64,000 nt of DNA, taken from a virus. Under the pieces are notes generated by a model. The model had not been told where the DNA came from. It made no database searches and worked only from the letters and a program-made list of their open reading frames with translations. The translations under genes were made by a program, and so were the position numbers. The stretch covers positions 186,001 through 250,000 of the IMG/VR virus record IMGVR_UViG_3300047472_000309. The stretch is one strand, 5' to 3'. This document shows positions 23,629 through 31,956 of this stretch, in pieces (position 1 is the first letter of the stretch; every line of letters begins with the position of its first letter).

Positions 23629-23877
23629 CTACCCCTTTGAATTGAGTTCGGTAATCACTGCGTAGAGAAACGTCACGACGAGCAAGGAAGCGCCGAACAC
23701 CCACCAGGTTCGGCGCCGCAGTTGCTGCGCATACATCGCGTAACGACGATAGCTGATCCTACCCTGAGCACGCCGGGAGCGTAAAACCAACCAGCGCCAG
23801 AGGCAATACAATACAAGGAAAAACACACACGTAAACCAGAGACTGCCGATCTGCACCATCACGTCATGCCGATACAT
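23629..23877 (-). CDS. Small membrane protein (82 aa, two TM segments)
   Basis: Two hydrophobic segments (about residues 13-31 and 58-74) flank a strongly basic loop (RSRRAQGRISYRR). AGGAGG precedes the ATG. Topology suggests a hairpin in the inner membrane. No family recognised. Confidence 0.65.
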   Translation of the reverse strand: MYRHDVMVQIGSLWFTCVFFLVLYCLWRWLVLRSRRAQGRISYRRYAMYAQQLRRRTWWVFGASLLVVTFLYAVITELNSKG

Positions 23878-23913
23878 TGCCCCTCCTGGTTTGAAGAAAG
23901 TTTCACCTCATAG

Positions 23914-24054
23914 CTACCGCAGCAACGAGCCGAGACCCGTCATGCTAAAACGAAAGAAGTGACCCGCACCGTCGACCACTTCCCACCCTACTACACCGAT
24001 CGCAGTGAGGCCCGCGAGGACCATCACTGCGCTTATGCCGCCGAGCTTTAGCAT
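23914..24054 (-). CDS. Putative 46-aa membrane protein
   Basis: A short frame between the genes at 23629 and 24048. The N-terminal two thirds are hydrophobic (LGGISAVMVLAGLTAIGVVG), the pattern of a single membrane helix. Its ATG overlaps the end of the upstream gene by 7 bases, which fits translational coupling; no strong Shine-Dalgarno sequence is visible. Confidence 0.5.
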   Translation of the reverse strand: MLKLGGISAVMVLAGLTAIGVVGWEVVDGAGHFFRFSMTGLGSLLR

Positions 24055-24956
24055 TCGGCCACAGTGTACGGATTGGCGCTATGCACGCTGATGCCGTTGA
24101 GCAGCGTCTGGGCTTCTGCCAGCACTATGGGATTACGCACGTACGTGCCGTCCAGCATCGCAGAGACGTATTGTTTACCGAACGGGTAGCCTTCGGTGTC
24201 GCGCACCGATTCCAGACCCGTATAGTGCACCGGGCGCAGGTTCGTGCCCTTCCAGGCAGCGAGCACCCTGGTGTGGGTCGCATCCGTTTCGAAGAACACT
24301 ACGTCGATCGTCACGTCCTGCAGCGAGATCTTCGCCTTGTACGAACGGTTATCGCGCGCCTGTTCTTCGTCGAGCAGATAGTCGTTGTAGCGATCGCCCC
24401 AGTGATGCATGGTGGTGTCGATCACCCGATTCTGACGCTCCTGCCAGGTGAACTGGGCTTGCGAAGCAGTGGGCATCACGCGCGTTTGCGTCTTCGAGAG
24501 TTCGCCGACCTTGAAGCCCGTACGCAGGCCCTTGATCTTGATCGGATGCAATTCGACGAGAGCCTTGAGCGACTCATTGAAGCCCGGCTCGAAGAGCGTT
24601 TCACGCGCGCCGCGCACCAGGACAGCAATAATGTTGCGACCTTGGTAGGCGTTGTCGGCGATATGGCCGACGTCAGTGCGACGGGGTTGGGTTTCCGGTT
24701 GCTTCTCGGTATCTGCATTGCCCGCAGTGACCGGACCTTCATTGCCGATAGCCGGTACGCCGCCCATGATGCCGTCTTCCGGTGGCGACGGATTGTCGAT
24801 GCTCTCTGCGAGTTTAGCAGCGCCTCCCAGACGCGCTTCGACGTCCCGACCATTACCTGCCCCAGCGAGCAGCGACGAGACCTCCAGATGGTCTTGATTG
24901 CCGTCCTGATACTGCTTGTGGCCGTTGCTGTGTTTCTTACGTGATCCTGCCGACAT
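24048..24956 (-). CDS. Virion-type protein (302 aa), tandem paralogue of 24961
   Basis: The N-terminal 85 residues are Ser-, Gly- and Lys-rich and probably unstructured. The rest parallels the next gene: a NIIAVLVRG strand, KALVELHPIKIKGLRTGF, a W-x-D-R-Y segment, TIDVVFFETDATHTRVLAAW, and an AEAQTLLNGISVHSANPY end. This layout recalls the paralogous tail-tube or sheath-like structural proteins of myoviruses, but I cannot place it firmly. GGAGTAGG precedes ATG 24956; an upstream in-frame start would overlap the neighbour. Gap to the next gene is 4 bases. Confidence 0.6.
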   Translation of the reverse strand: MSAGSRKKHSNGHKQYQDGNQDHLEVSSLLAGAGNGRDVEARLGGAAKLAESIDNPSPPEDGIMGGVPAIGNEGPVTAGNADTEKQPETQPRRTDVGHIADNAYQGRNIIAVLVRGARETLFEPGFNESLKALVELHPIKIKGLRTGFKVGELSKTQTRVMPTASQAQFTWQERQNRVIDTTMHHWGDRYNDYLLDEEQARDNRSYKAKISLQDVTIDVVFFETDATHTRVLAAWKGTNLRPVHYTGLESVRDTEGYPFGKQYVSAMLDGTYVRNPIVLAEAQTLLNGISVHSANPYTVAEC

Positions 24957-24960
24957 CTTC

Positions 24961-25668
24961 CTACTCCTTACTGTTAACGTCTGCCGCAATAGCGGTGACG
25001 AATTCTTGTCGTTTGAATGGATTAGCGCTTTCAATAACCATACCGTTCAAGATCTCCTGCGCCTGCTCGATCACGCCGTCACCTTCTTGGTACGACTCGT
25101 AACCGAGCGTGAATTCGCACACGGAGCCCTTGACACGTCGATGAACGCGAAAGCCGTGGAAATTAAACACCGGCGAAGCACGCATCAGATCGCGCTTTGA
25201 TTGCAGGCCTGCGTATTCTTCCGGAAACATTTGGAACATGTGCCACGCCTGCACCACCTTAGTACAGGTGGGGTCCGGCTCGATAAACATCACGTCGATC
25301 GTGCACTGTTCCTTGGTTGGGCGTTCTTTGCCCTGGATCGGATGCGCGGTGTGCTGATAGCAGTTGTAATCACGCCGCCAATGCGTGAGCAGGCGATCGA
25401 CCGGACGGCCGTACTTCTCGCAGACCTTAAAGCGCGGGTCCGGTGCGAAGAAACCATCTTCAGTGAAGCCGGTCCAGAAACCATCAATCGAGTACGGATG
25501 GAGCTCCAGCATGGCTTTGATCGTGCCTGCGTACAGCTCGCCGTTTTCCTGGTCGGTCGACACGTTCCGCGTCACTGCCACGATCAGATTACGCGGTACG
25601 TACACCTGATTGCTAATCCACTCGGAAATGTCCGGCTGATATTCAGTTTCTTTGTATTGTGCGTCCAT
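24961..25668 (-). CDS. Virion-type protein (235 aa), tandem paralogue of 24048
   Basis: Carries a NLIVAVTRNVS strand, KAMLELHPYSIDGFWTGF, EKYGRPVDRLLTHWRRDY, QCTIDVMFIEPDPTCTKVV and an EQAQEILNGMVIESANPF end, each matching the neighbouring gene. The pairing of an E-K-Y-G-x-P-x-x-R-x-x-x-x-W segment with a D-V-x-F-I-E-P-D segment is what I associate with tail-tube-related proteins in jumbo phages. It lacks the unstructured N-terminal extension. Function inferred. Confidence 0.6.
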   Translation of the reverse strand: MDAQYKETEYQPDISEWISNQVYVPRNLIVAVTRNVSTDQENGELYAGTIKAMLELHPYSIDGFWTGFTEDGFFAPDPRFKVCEKYGRPVDRLLTHWRRDYNCYQHTAHPIQGKERPTKEQCTIDVMFIEPDPTCTKVVQAWHMFQMFPEEYAGLQSKRDLMRASPVFNFHGFRVHRRVKGSVCEFTLGYESYQEGDGVIEQAQEILNGMVIESANPFKRQEFVTAIAADVNSKE

Positions 25669-25670
25669 GT

Positions 25671-25754
25671 TTATTCTTCGATGTCCTTCTGAAACAGCGG
25701 CACGTTGTTGATGAACTTCGCGAATTCTTTCCGTGTCAATGTGCTCCCGACCAT
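25671..25754 (-). CDS. Putative 27-aa peptide
   Basis: A tiny frame that fills the gap between 25668 and 25757 with two bases spare on each side, which suggests it is real. The sequence (LTRKEFAKFINNVPLFQKDI) is amphipathic and helical. Weak AGG upstream. Confidence 0.4.
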   Translation of the reverse strand: MVGSTLTRKEFAKFINNVPLFQKDIEE

Positions 25755-25756
25755 AC

Positions 25757-26023
25757 CTAATCCTTATCGACGATCGTCTTCATGAAGCTCGGTGAGAGCG
25801 TCATTACCGAAGCGCTCCACGTATGCTTATCGCCTGCGTTTTCTGCAGGCGTACCGGTCCGATGCATGAAGAGCCGTCCAAATCCCTGCTCGGTTCGAAT
25901 GAGCGTGAAATTGATATCGACATTTTCCTGCATGACGGGCTTTAAGAACTGTAAGAAGCTGATGATCTCCGGTGCCTCTTCACGCAGTAGCGCGAGTTCT
26001 TCTTCTAAGCTCTTTTCAGCCAT
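25757..26023 (-). CDS. Hypothetical protein (88 aa)
   Basis: No family recognised. Acidic N-terminal helix (KSLEEELALLREEAPEIISF) then a beta-rich part (NVDINFTLIRTEQGFGRL). AGGA precedes the ATG. Neighbours are 1-2 bases away, so it belongs to the operon. Confidence 0.65.
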   Translation of the reverse strand: MAEKSLEEELALLREEAPEIISFLQFLKPVMQENVDINFTLIRTEQGFGRLFMHRTGTPAENAGDKHTWSASVMTLSPSFMKTIVDKD

Positions 26024-26024
26024 G

Positions 26025-26438
26025 TTAATCCTGGTGATAAAAGTTGCAGCCTTTGGTGCCCCGTGAGCACACCCGGCTACTGAATTGATCGACTTCGCAC
26101 TGAGCTCGTGTCCGTAGTGCGCGATCCGTGGCTTGCGCTGCAGTCAGTTGCTCAGGTGTCAACATGAGTTCTGTGTGCACGGGCGGAGTGGCTTCGCGCT
26201 TGGCCCGATCTTCTGCGCTCTGGCAAGCAATCTTTTCCTTGGCATATCGGAATGCATCGGACGGACAGCCGACGTTCTTGATATAGACGCGCTCGGTCGG
26301 AGCAGGGGAGATCGTTTCCAGATCCCACAGGCCTGAACCTTCACAGTACATCAAGTTGTAGCTGATGCCGTCGTGATCGCAATACTCTTGCCACTCTTGC
26401 AGAGCAGGCGCTAGTTCTAGCCAGTTCACGCGAGACAT
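26025..26438 (-). CDS. Hypothetical protein (137 aa)
   Basis: No family recognised. Starts with NWLELAPALQEWQEYCDHDG, then a YVEGSGLWDLET-like stretch, and has five cysteines spread over its length (for example VCSRGTKGC near the end). AAAGGAG lies upstream. It overlaps the gene at 26426 by 13 bases. Confidence 0.65.
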   Translation of the reverse strand: MSRVNWLELAPALQEWQEYCDHDGISYNLMYCEGSGLWDLETISPAPTERVYIKNVGCPSDAFRYAKEKIACQSAEDRAKREATPPVHTELMLTPEQLTAAQATDRALRTRAQCEVDQFSSRVCSRGTKGCNFYHQD

Positions 26439-26743
26439 GTTGCTCTCCTTTGTCGATATGCATCCATCCGAATCGACTCGGTCAACTCCAAGCCGATATG
26501 GGTACAGATGAAATCGGCGATGTGCCAGTCTGTACTTTCATGCTCCCAGGGCTCATCGTCAAGCACGGCGACGCGTAGCACGAGGTCACTGCCTTCCACC
26601 GTGTACGTAATGACATCGCCTTCAGGTGACATGACGACGACATGCACTGGCTCATTACCGTACGTGTAAACCGACCAGCCTTCTGGGAGCTCATAGACGG
26701 GCTTGGGCTTCTCATGGAATCGATGATAAACCAGTGCCTGCAT
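26426..26743 (-). CDS. Hypothetical protein (105 aa)
   Basis: No family recognised. The first half is beta-rich (WSVYTYGNEPVHVVVMSPEG), followed by acidic and then basic segments. It lies 2 bases after the thymidylate synthase stop and overlaps the next gene. Confidence 0.6.
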   Translation of the reverse strand: MQALVYHRFHEKPKPVYELPEGWSVYTYGNEPVHVVVMSPEGDVITYTVEGSDLVLRVAVLDDEPWEHESTDWHIADFICTHIGLELTESIRMDAYRQRRATCLA

Positions 26744-26745
26744 GA

Positions 26746-27834
26746 TTACACCGCCATCGGAGCAGTGAGTGCCGGATGCGGATCGTAGCCTTCCAGCATG
26801 AACCAGGTCGGATCGATCTCAGCCAGTGCCCTGATGGCCTTGCCCGTGACGGTCTCGCGCACATTGCGCTCATCGTAGCCTTCGAGCCCTGCCTGGAACA
26901 TCCGCTCAGCCTGACGTGCCAACGAATTGAACGACGGCATCTGTGGGTTGATGGCCAGTGTCGGCAACGCACGCGGTTCACGCGAGAGCTGCTCTTCCAC
27001 CTGGTCGAGGTGGTTCACGTAGATGTGCGCGTCATTGAACGTGAGATTGACCCACTTCGGTTTGAAGCCTGTCAGGCGCGCGACGATATGCAACAGCAGC
27101 GAAGCCGAGGCGATGTTAAACGGCACGCCCAAGAAGAAGTCCGCCGAGCGCTGCGTCATCGACAGCGACAGCTCACCCTTGGCGATGTTCGGCAAGAACT
27201 GATACAACAGGTGACACGGCGGCAATGCCATCGCATCCAACTGGGCCGGGTTCCAGGCGTGGAACAGGATGCGTCGATTGGTCGGCTCCAGAATCAGCTT
27301 CTGGATGCAATCGCCGAGCATGTCGATTTCCTTGAAGAACAGGCGTCGATTGAAGACCGAAAGATTACCACTCTTGATCACGGTTTCATCATGCTGGCTG
27401 GTGAACTTACCCATATCTTGCCAGCCGTCCCACTTGAGTCGCTCAGCAATCGCGACATCCCGCGGGTCCTTCAGATCGAGGACACGAAAGCCCGGCCATT
27501 CACGCCACATCGCGCCGTACACGTCACCGAGATCGTCTTCACCGCGACGATTCGGGTTCGCCAACCAGGCCTTGTTTTCGTTAGCGTTCTGATCCCACAC
27601 CTTGCAGCCGAGATCCCGGAAGGTTGCCGCACTACGTGCCGAACGCAAGAAACCGACCAGCTCACCGATGGCGGCTTTGAACGCCAGCTTCTTGGTCGTC
27701 ACCGCGGGGAATCCTTCTTGCAAGTCGAACCGCATGAACACTGTCGGGAACATGATCGTGTCGATCCCGGTGCGGTTTTCCTGACGCGTACCATTATCGC
27801 GGATGAAGGCCAGGGATTCGTTGTATTGCTTCAT
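26746..27834 (-). CDS. thyA: Thymidylate synthase (ThyA type)
   Basis: A 362-residue enzyme that methylates dUMP to dTMP using methylene-tetrahydrofolate. NGTRQENRTG (14-23) holds the phosphate-binding Arg, GDVYGAMWREW (103-113) the folate-side loop, ALPPC207H the catalytic Cys, RSADFFLGVPFN240IAS the dUMP-selective Asn, and DAHIYVNHLDQ the sugar-binding segment. Asn240 argues against dCMP hydroxymethylase, which has Asp there. It is about 100 residues longer than E. coli ThyA, mostly from an insertion around residues 115-165. AAGGA lies upstream. It depends on the DHFR domain at 37325 to recycle folate. Confidence 0.95.
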   Translation of the reverse strand: MKQYNESLAFIRDNGTRQENRTGIDTIMFPTVFMRFDLQEGFPAVTTKKLAFKAAIGELVGFLRSARSAATFRDLGCKVWDQNANENKAWLANPNRRGEDDLGDVYGAMWREWPGFRVLDLKDPRDVAIAERLKWDGWQDMGKFTSQHDETVIKSGNLSVFNRRLFFKEIDMLGDCIQKLILEPTNRRILFHAWNPAQLDAMALPPCHLLYQFLPNIAKGELSLSMTQRSADFFLGVPFNIASASLLLHIVARLTGFKPKWVNLTFNDAHIYVNHLDQVEEQLSREPRALPTLAINPQMPSFNSLARQAERMFQAGLEGYDERNVRETVTGKAIRALAEIDPTWFMLEGYDPHPALTAPMAV

Positions 27835-27846
27835 TGTTTATCCTTG

Positions 27847-28164
27847 TTACGTCACTACGTAAAAGCTGAAGACAGCGTGAGGGGCATCGGGATCAGCCTC
27901 CACTCGCAGATCACGGATCTCATAGCAGAGCTCTGCACGCAGCAACGAATAGATCGCCACTGCCATGTCTGTATTCTCCTGCCAGTGCTTCCATTCTCGT
28001 GTCAGCCACTTGCTACTGCGGATGTAGAGCTTGCCTTCCCGCAGATGCCCGATCCACTTCTCTTCGAGTTGGAGCCGATAGTGAACTTCATCCGCCACTA
28101 AAAGCACGTTGCACTTGAGTGAGCTAGTGAGGTTCGGATCGGCCCGGATGTCTGGATCAACCAT
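27847..28164 (-). CDS. Hypothetical protein (105 aa)
   Basis: No family recognised. Alpha/beta mix with VADEVHYRLQLEEKWIGHL and an acidic middle; ends in a hydrophobic AVFSFYVVT strand. It overlaps the membrane gene at 28157 by 8 bases and precedes thymidylate synthase. Confidence 0.6.
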   Translation of the reverse strand: MVDPDIRADPNLTSSLKCNVLLVADEVHYRLQLEEKWIGHLREGKLYIRSSKWLTREWKHWQENTDMAVAIYSLLRAELCYEIRDLRVEADPDAPHAVFSFYVVT

Positions 28165-28504
28165 GACGCGCTCGTCGGAGGGCGTTTTGGAAATCTCGCA
28201 CAGCTTCTTTCTTCATGCGGCGATGCTGAATAAAGAGCGACACTGCGCACAGCAACATGATGACGCCGAACAGTGTCGGCACGAAGACGTCTTCGTTGAT
28301 CGACACTTGGTCAAAGAACGGCAACATCAGCTTAGCGGGAATCGACAGTGCGAGCGGCCAACCAATAAAGGCAATCGGCCAGTAACGACTCTCGCGAATC
28401 TTCTTCGCCTGTTCTTCGCGCATGACGAAGTAAAACATCGCAATCAGCATCACCACGCCGAGTGCAAAGCAGAACTCCGGATTCGCATTGTTAAGGTTGA
28501 TCAT
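28157..28504 (-). CDS. Membrane protein (115 aa, three TM segments)
   Basis: Hydrophobic segments at about residues 11-27, 44-60 and 78-96, with a short basic C-terminal tail. GGAG lies 7 bases upstream of the ATG. No family recognised. It overlaps neighbours on both sides. Confidence 0.65.
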   Translation of the reverse strand: MINLNNANPEFCFALGVVMLIAMFYFVMREEQAKKIRESRYWPIAFIGWPLALSIPAKLMLPFFDQVSINEDVFVPTLFGVIMLLCAVSLFIQHRRMKKEAVRDFQNALRRARHG

Positions 28505-28899
28505 GCCGACTCTCCGGTGAGGAACTTGCGCTCCGCCTGCTCGTACTTGGGCTGTTCGACCCCCATGTCGATCAAGATTGGTGTGGCGAGCTTGTCAGAC
28601 GCACGCTCGCGCAGACATTCGACACAGGTCGGCCACAGACCCGCATGACTGGTCGGGATGAGTTCGGTTTCGTACGTCGGTCGTTGCTTGAGTACGTCCG
28701 GATCAATCACTGCATTGACGAGACTCACCTTGCCGAATTCTTGAAGATCACGCTGGTACACTTTCGTGTGCACGGCCATGATGCTCTTCACGGCGACATT
28801 GCTGAAGTCATCGAGCTCCAGCCCTTTAGCGATCGATGCGGCAACCGCAGCCCGCAAGAGCGGATCATCGCATTCAATCTTGATTTTCACCCCAGTCAT
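28501..28899 (-). CDS. Hypothetical protein (132 aa)
   Basis: No family recognised. KIKIECDDPLLRAAVAASIA reads as a strand then a helix, and the C-terminal part holds a CVEC pair and a GVEQPKYEQAERK tail. The start overlaps the stop of the LigA-like gene by 4 bases. Confidence 0.6.
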   Translation of the reverse strand: MTGVKIKIECDDPLLRAAVAASIAKGLELDDFSNVAVKSIMAVHTKVYQRDLQEFGKVSLVNAVIDPDVLKQRPTYETELIPTSHAGLWPTCVECLRERASDKLATPILIDMGVEQPKYEQAERKFLTGESA

Positions 28900-29225
28900 T
28901 CTTTTGTTTCCTTCTTATTCAATTCGTCGAGTTGGAAAAGTAATGCCATGGCCGCTGAGCGTACCCGTAATGGATAGTCCTTGTAGCTCAGCGCAAACGC
29001 ACTCCCGATCGCAAACATGTCGGGCGTGACAAGATGCTTGTGCGGATGCTCGATCGTGTCGATATTACGTTCCAGCCACTTGCAGATCCCTTCGAACAGA
29101 TCGTCCGAAATCAAGGAACTGCAGTGGTAGTAGTAAATGAACGAGGACATCAGAAACCACGATACGTGAGCAGCCGGATACTTCGCCATGCACTGCTGCG
29201 CGAACGCATCGAGGTTTGCGCTCAT
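28896..29225 (-). CDS. LigA domain Ia-like small protein (109 aa)
   Basis: Residues 15-65 (AKYPAAHVSWFLMSSFIYYY, then SSLISDDLFEGICKWLERN and HPHKHL) resemble the N-terminal Ia domain of NAD-dependent DNA ligase, a module seen alone in other phages. There is no adenylation domain, so it is not a ligase itself. ATG 29225 chosen over a longer frame. It overlaps both neighbours. Confidence 0.6.
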   Translation of the reverse strand: MSANLDAFAQQCMAKYPAAHVSWFLMSSFIYYYHCSSLISDDLFEGICKWLERNIDTIEHPHKHLVTPDMFAIGSAFALSYKDYPLRVRSAAMALLFQLDELNKKETKE

Positions 29226-29497
29226 GTCTTCTCCGTTTTTCCAAACGAAGCGACCAAGGCCGACGCTATGTCGTTTACATGCATGCAATCGGCGCGAGCA
29301 TAATGGTAACCGCGATAACCCGTCGAGAAACATACCAGTGACGGATAACTGACCGGATAACCTTCCAGACGACTTGGTACTCTTCCGTAGAATTGCTTCA
29401 ATGCCCGGCGAAAGCCAGCCTGTGTTCGCACAATGTAGAACGGACCACCGACGTGCTTAAGATTCTCTGGACGATCCTCACCCGTTGCTTCACTCAT
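29222..29497 (-). CDS. Hypothetical protein (91 aa)
   Basis: No family recognised. Gly-, Tyr- and Arg-rich in the middle (FYGRVPSRLEGYPVSY, then FSTGYRGYHYARADC). AAGGA lies 7 bases before the ATG. It overlaps the LigA-like gene by 4 bases. Confidence 0.6.
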   Translation of the reverse strand: MSEATGEDRPENLKHVGGPFYIVRTQAGFRRALKQFYGRVPSRLEGYPVSYPSLVCFSTGYRGYHYARADCMHVNDIASALVASFGKTEKT

Positions 29498-29506
29498 AAT
29501 GCTTCC

Positions 29507-30007
29507 TTAGGTCAAGAGGATGATCGGCTTCACGCCCTTGCCCAGGAAGTTGGCGATCTGCCCACCAAACTTCGCCGTATGGCGCTGATGCACCAGCGTG
29601 CGGTGTACGAAATCTTTCACGCCGTGTTCGGCAGCAATGAAGTCGCAGTAATCCACTTCCCGACTATTGGGGTCGCGCCCCGGTGTCCAGGCAGTTTGCT
29701 TGTGAGGAATAATGACCGAACGCACCATCAGCACCATCGCCTGATCAGCACCCAGTTGATGCGTGGGTGCCGGACGGCCGATGAAGCTTTCGTGCAGCCC
29801 GAAGGGCTTGAGTGCTTCCTTGGGGATGATGCCAAACACGTCGACTTTCTCGCCATTGAAGGGCTTAGTCGCCGTGAGGATCACCACCTTGTTCAGCCGA
29901 CCCGTATCCGCATCGAAGAGGTCCAACCACTCGTCGTTCTTGACGAGCTCCATCACCCAGGGGCGCAGCCCCTGAACCGATGCAATTGCTTCCATGTTAC
30001 TGGCCAT
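29507..30007 (-). CDS. Hypothetical protein (166 aa)
   Basis: No family recognised. Contains KPFNGEKVDVFGIIPKEALK and an HQLGADQAMVLMVRSVIIPH segment; the C-terminus is basic (KFGGQIANFLGKGVKP). AAGGA precedes the ATG. Nine bases separate it from the neighbour at 30017. Confidence 0.65.
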   Translation of the reverse strand: MASNMEAIASVQGLRPWVMELVKNDEWLDLFDADTGRLNKVVILTATKPFNGEKVDVFGIIPKEALKPFGLHESFIGRPAPTHQLGADQAMVLMVRSVIIPHKQTAWTPGRDPNSREVDYCDFIAAEHGVKDFVHRTLVHQRHTAKFGGQIANFLGKGVKPIILLT

Positions 30008-30016
30008 GCTTGATCC

Positions 30017-30250
30017 TTACGACAGTTGGGTCTGCGAGTACAGACTAGCAAACACTTGCCAGCCCTCGCTATTCATATCCGGGATGAGACTACCCGTCAC
30101 CAGCCCGCCCGCAGTGCTACCTGCTTGCCACGTAAGCCGCAAATGGCGGTCGTAGCTGTACTGGACGTGATGCTCATCGCGCCCGTTCTGACAGATGGCG
30201 ATTCCACGTCCATGGCGTCGAATGACGCTTAGTGCTTCGCTCAGTTTCAT
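30017..30250 (-). CDS. Hypothetical protein (77 aa)
   Basis: No family recognised. Basic, beta-rich: IRRHGRGIAICQNGRDEHHV followed by YSYDRHLRLTWQAG. No strong Shine-Dalgarno sequence. Two bases from the RlaP-like gene. Confidence 0.55.
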   Translation of the reverse strand: MKLSEALSVIRRHGRGIAICQNGRDEHHVQYSYDRHLRLTWQAGSTAGGLVTGSLIPDMNSEGWQVFASLYSQTQLS

Positions 30251-30252
30251 GA

Positions 30253-31056
30253 TCAGTTCTGTTGGAGGACAACGTCCGCAAAGAAACGATCGTACTGGAC
30301 AATGTCCGGGGCTATACGGGTGAGACCCTGGGGGATCTCGCGGGTTTCCAGCATCTTCTCAATCACGCGGTCGATGCCAGCGATACGTTGCACACGCTCT
30401 TCGCCCTTAAGCTTCAGGTGCAACAGTTGCATGCAGCCTTCGAGCAAGTCGTGGTTGTACGCCGCCACATTACAGAGCGCCAGGTAATTCACCGGCGGGC
30501 ATTCCGTACCGAGCTCGAGGTTCGCGGTGCGTTCGAACCAGATTGCATTTAGCAGCGGTCGCACGGTGTGCAAGTACTTCTTTACCGACACAGTCGGGCG
30601 TGGTTCGACGTAGGTCTTATAGTTGCGACGCAAGGTCGAAACGTTGTGCTGACGCAGCTTGAGCGTCGAAAATCCTTTCCACATCAGTTCACGCAGCTCG
30701 GACATGTTGTCTGTCGTGTAATACTCGGGCAGACGTAGCCAGTCGACGATGGCCGGATTCGAGTTGTACGCCATGGTGGTCGCCTTCTCGATGTCAAAGC
30801 CATTCAAGTCGCCAAAGCCATCTACCTTGAATTCGATCGTGTCACGGTTTTCCAGCAACGACGGGTCGCGATGACCCTGGTTGATCTGGAAGTACGTGTG
30901 TTTAGGACGCACGTAGATGAACCCGATGTCATGGTCACTGTGCTCGTTGGCCAGTCCCCATGTACGGCTACCTACTTCCACCGCATGCAGGATGGTCACG
31001 TCGTATTTCCGACTGATGGCTTCCAAGTGAGCCAGCACGTTTTCATCTACTGCCAT
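30253..31056 (-). CDS. RlaP-like nucleotidyltransferase (COG3541, YcgL family)
   Basis: A 267-residue protein. G29-SRTWGL followed by D41 and D43 (SDHDIGFIYVR) is the polymerase-beta-type G-S-x-x-x-G...D-x-D active site; YcgL/RlaP members match through the GSRxWG and DIGFIYV motifs. The C-terminal half is helical with conserved His and Arg. RlaP proteins accompany RNA ligases and kinases in RNA-repair loci, so it may act on RNA ends with the ligase at 6227. AGGA precedes the ATG. Confidence 0.8.
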   Translation of the reverse strand: MAVDENVLAHLEAISRKYDVTILHAVEVGSRTWGLANEHSDHDIGFIYVRPKHTYFQINQGHRDPSLLENRDTIEFKVDGFGDLNGFDIEKATTMAYNSNPAIVDWLRLPEYYTTDNMSELRELMWKGFSTLKLRQHNVSTLRRNYKTYVEPRPTVSVKKYLHTVRPLLNAIWFERTANLELGTECPPVNYLALCNVAAYNHDLLEGCMQLLHLKLKGEERVQRIAGIDRVIEKMLETREIPQGLTRIAPDIVQYDRFFADVVLQQN

Positions 31057-31058
31057 CG

Positions 31059-31223
31059 CTATTTCCTGTTCTTGATCTGTTGTTGAAGGCGCTTCACAGC
31101 ACGGACAATTTCGTCCTCCGTGAGCGCCTCTTGGCTGAGCTGGCGGATCGCAATCTTAATCCGACGCGATCCTGCCTGGCGCAGCCGCTTGACGCGCATG
31201 TTAACCGAGAAGCAGGTCTTCAT
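31059..31223 (-). CDS. Small basic protein (54 aa)
   Basis: Strongly basic (RVKRLRQAGSRRIKIAIRQL) with a C-terminal helix (AVKRLQQQIKNRK), suggesting nucleic-acid binding. AAGG lies 5-8 bases before ATG 31223, which overlaps the previous stop (ATGA). No family recognised. Confidence 0.5.
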   Translation of the reverse strand: MKTCFSVNMRVKRLRQAGSRRIKIAIRQLSQEALTEDEIVRAVKRLQQQIKNRK

Positions 31224-31558
31224 GCGACCTTGCGACGCTTGTTCAGGTTCTGACGCACGACGCGCAAATGCAAACACACGTCGTCCAACCCACTCAAGTC
31301 ATCGCCTTGCACCACGACATCCCCGATCTGGTGCTGGACCGTCACCGTACCCCGGTGACGATGGCCGGTGCGAAACATGATGGTCGTGGAATGCATGGCG
31401 GTCATGCGCTCCGTGCTGATCGGCTGATTGCTGCCCGACACAGCGATGACTTCCAGCTTGGCGATCGAGTCCGTGTAATCGGTCCCGGCATCGTTGGTCT
31501 GCTGGAGGATATTCATGTTGCCCCGGCCCAAATACACTACTGCGTTATGCTCACTCAT
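31220..31558 (-). CDS. Hypothetical protein (112 aa)
   Basis: No family recognised. It starts with a Gly/Asn-rich strand (VVYLGRGNMNILQQ), has a beta-rich middle (GTVTVQHQIGDVVVQGDDL) and a basic C-terminus. AGGA precedes the ATG; overlaps its neighbour by 4 bases. Confidence 0.6.
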   Translation of the reverse strand: MSEHNAVVYLGRGNMNILQQTNDAGTDYTDSIAKLEVIAVSGSNQPISTERMTAMHSTTIMFRTGHRHRGTVTVQHQIGDVVVQGDDLSGLDDVCLHLRVVRQNLNKRRKVA

Positions 31559-31566
31559 GTTAAATC

Positions 31567-31956
31567 CTAATGCTCAGGGGGACTGTACCCCTCGACGCGA
31601 CTTTCACGCAGAATCCGGATCTGGTATTTGAGACCACGGGAGATGTACGTGCGAATGTCGACTAATTCTTGTTCAGCGCAAGTCTTCCACGCTTGCCAAC
31701 CCCGACTAGCTTCGGCAACGTATGGACTTGCTTCGTAATGCCGGTACTGGTACACGATCGGGTCATCCCCGGATGCTGCCAGCACTGGCACTTTGGCTCG
31801 TACTTCTGCGTATTCTTTACGCATCGAGCAAGATTCCTCGCAGAGCATGCCATCCACATGCACGCAACTGCCTTCGGCTTTATTCCGGTACACCCCACAG
31901 TCACGCACTGGATCGAAACTGCGATTGAGGATGCGGGCAAAGAACGCGGCCCTCAT
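31567..31956 (-). CDS. Cysteine-containing hypothetical protein (129 aa)
   Basis: No family recognised. A cluster of cysteines and histidine (CGVYRNKAEGSCVHVDGMLC, then EESC) near the N-terminus could bind metal. The C-terminal part is helical and charged. The ATG overlaps the P-loop kinase stop (ATGA). Confidence 0.6.
   Translation of the reverse strand: MRAAFFARILNRSFDPVRDCGVYRNKAEGSCVHVDGMLCEESCSMRKEYAEVRAKVPVLAASGDDPIVYQYRHYEASPYVAEASRGWQAWKTCAEQELVDIRTYISRGLKYQIRILRESRVEGYSPPEH

Noticed and set aside
26746-27834. dCMP hydroxymethylase
   Set aside because: Asn240 at the base-recognition position points to dUMP; dCMP hydroxymethylases have Asp there.
26776-28101. 441-codon plus-strand frame
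   Set aside because: Antisense to thymidylate synthase, whose identity is certain.
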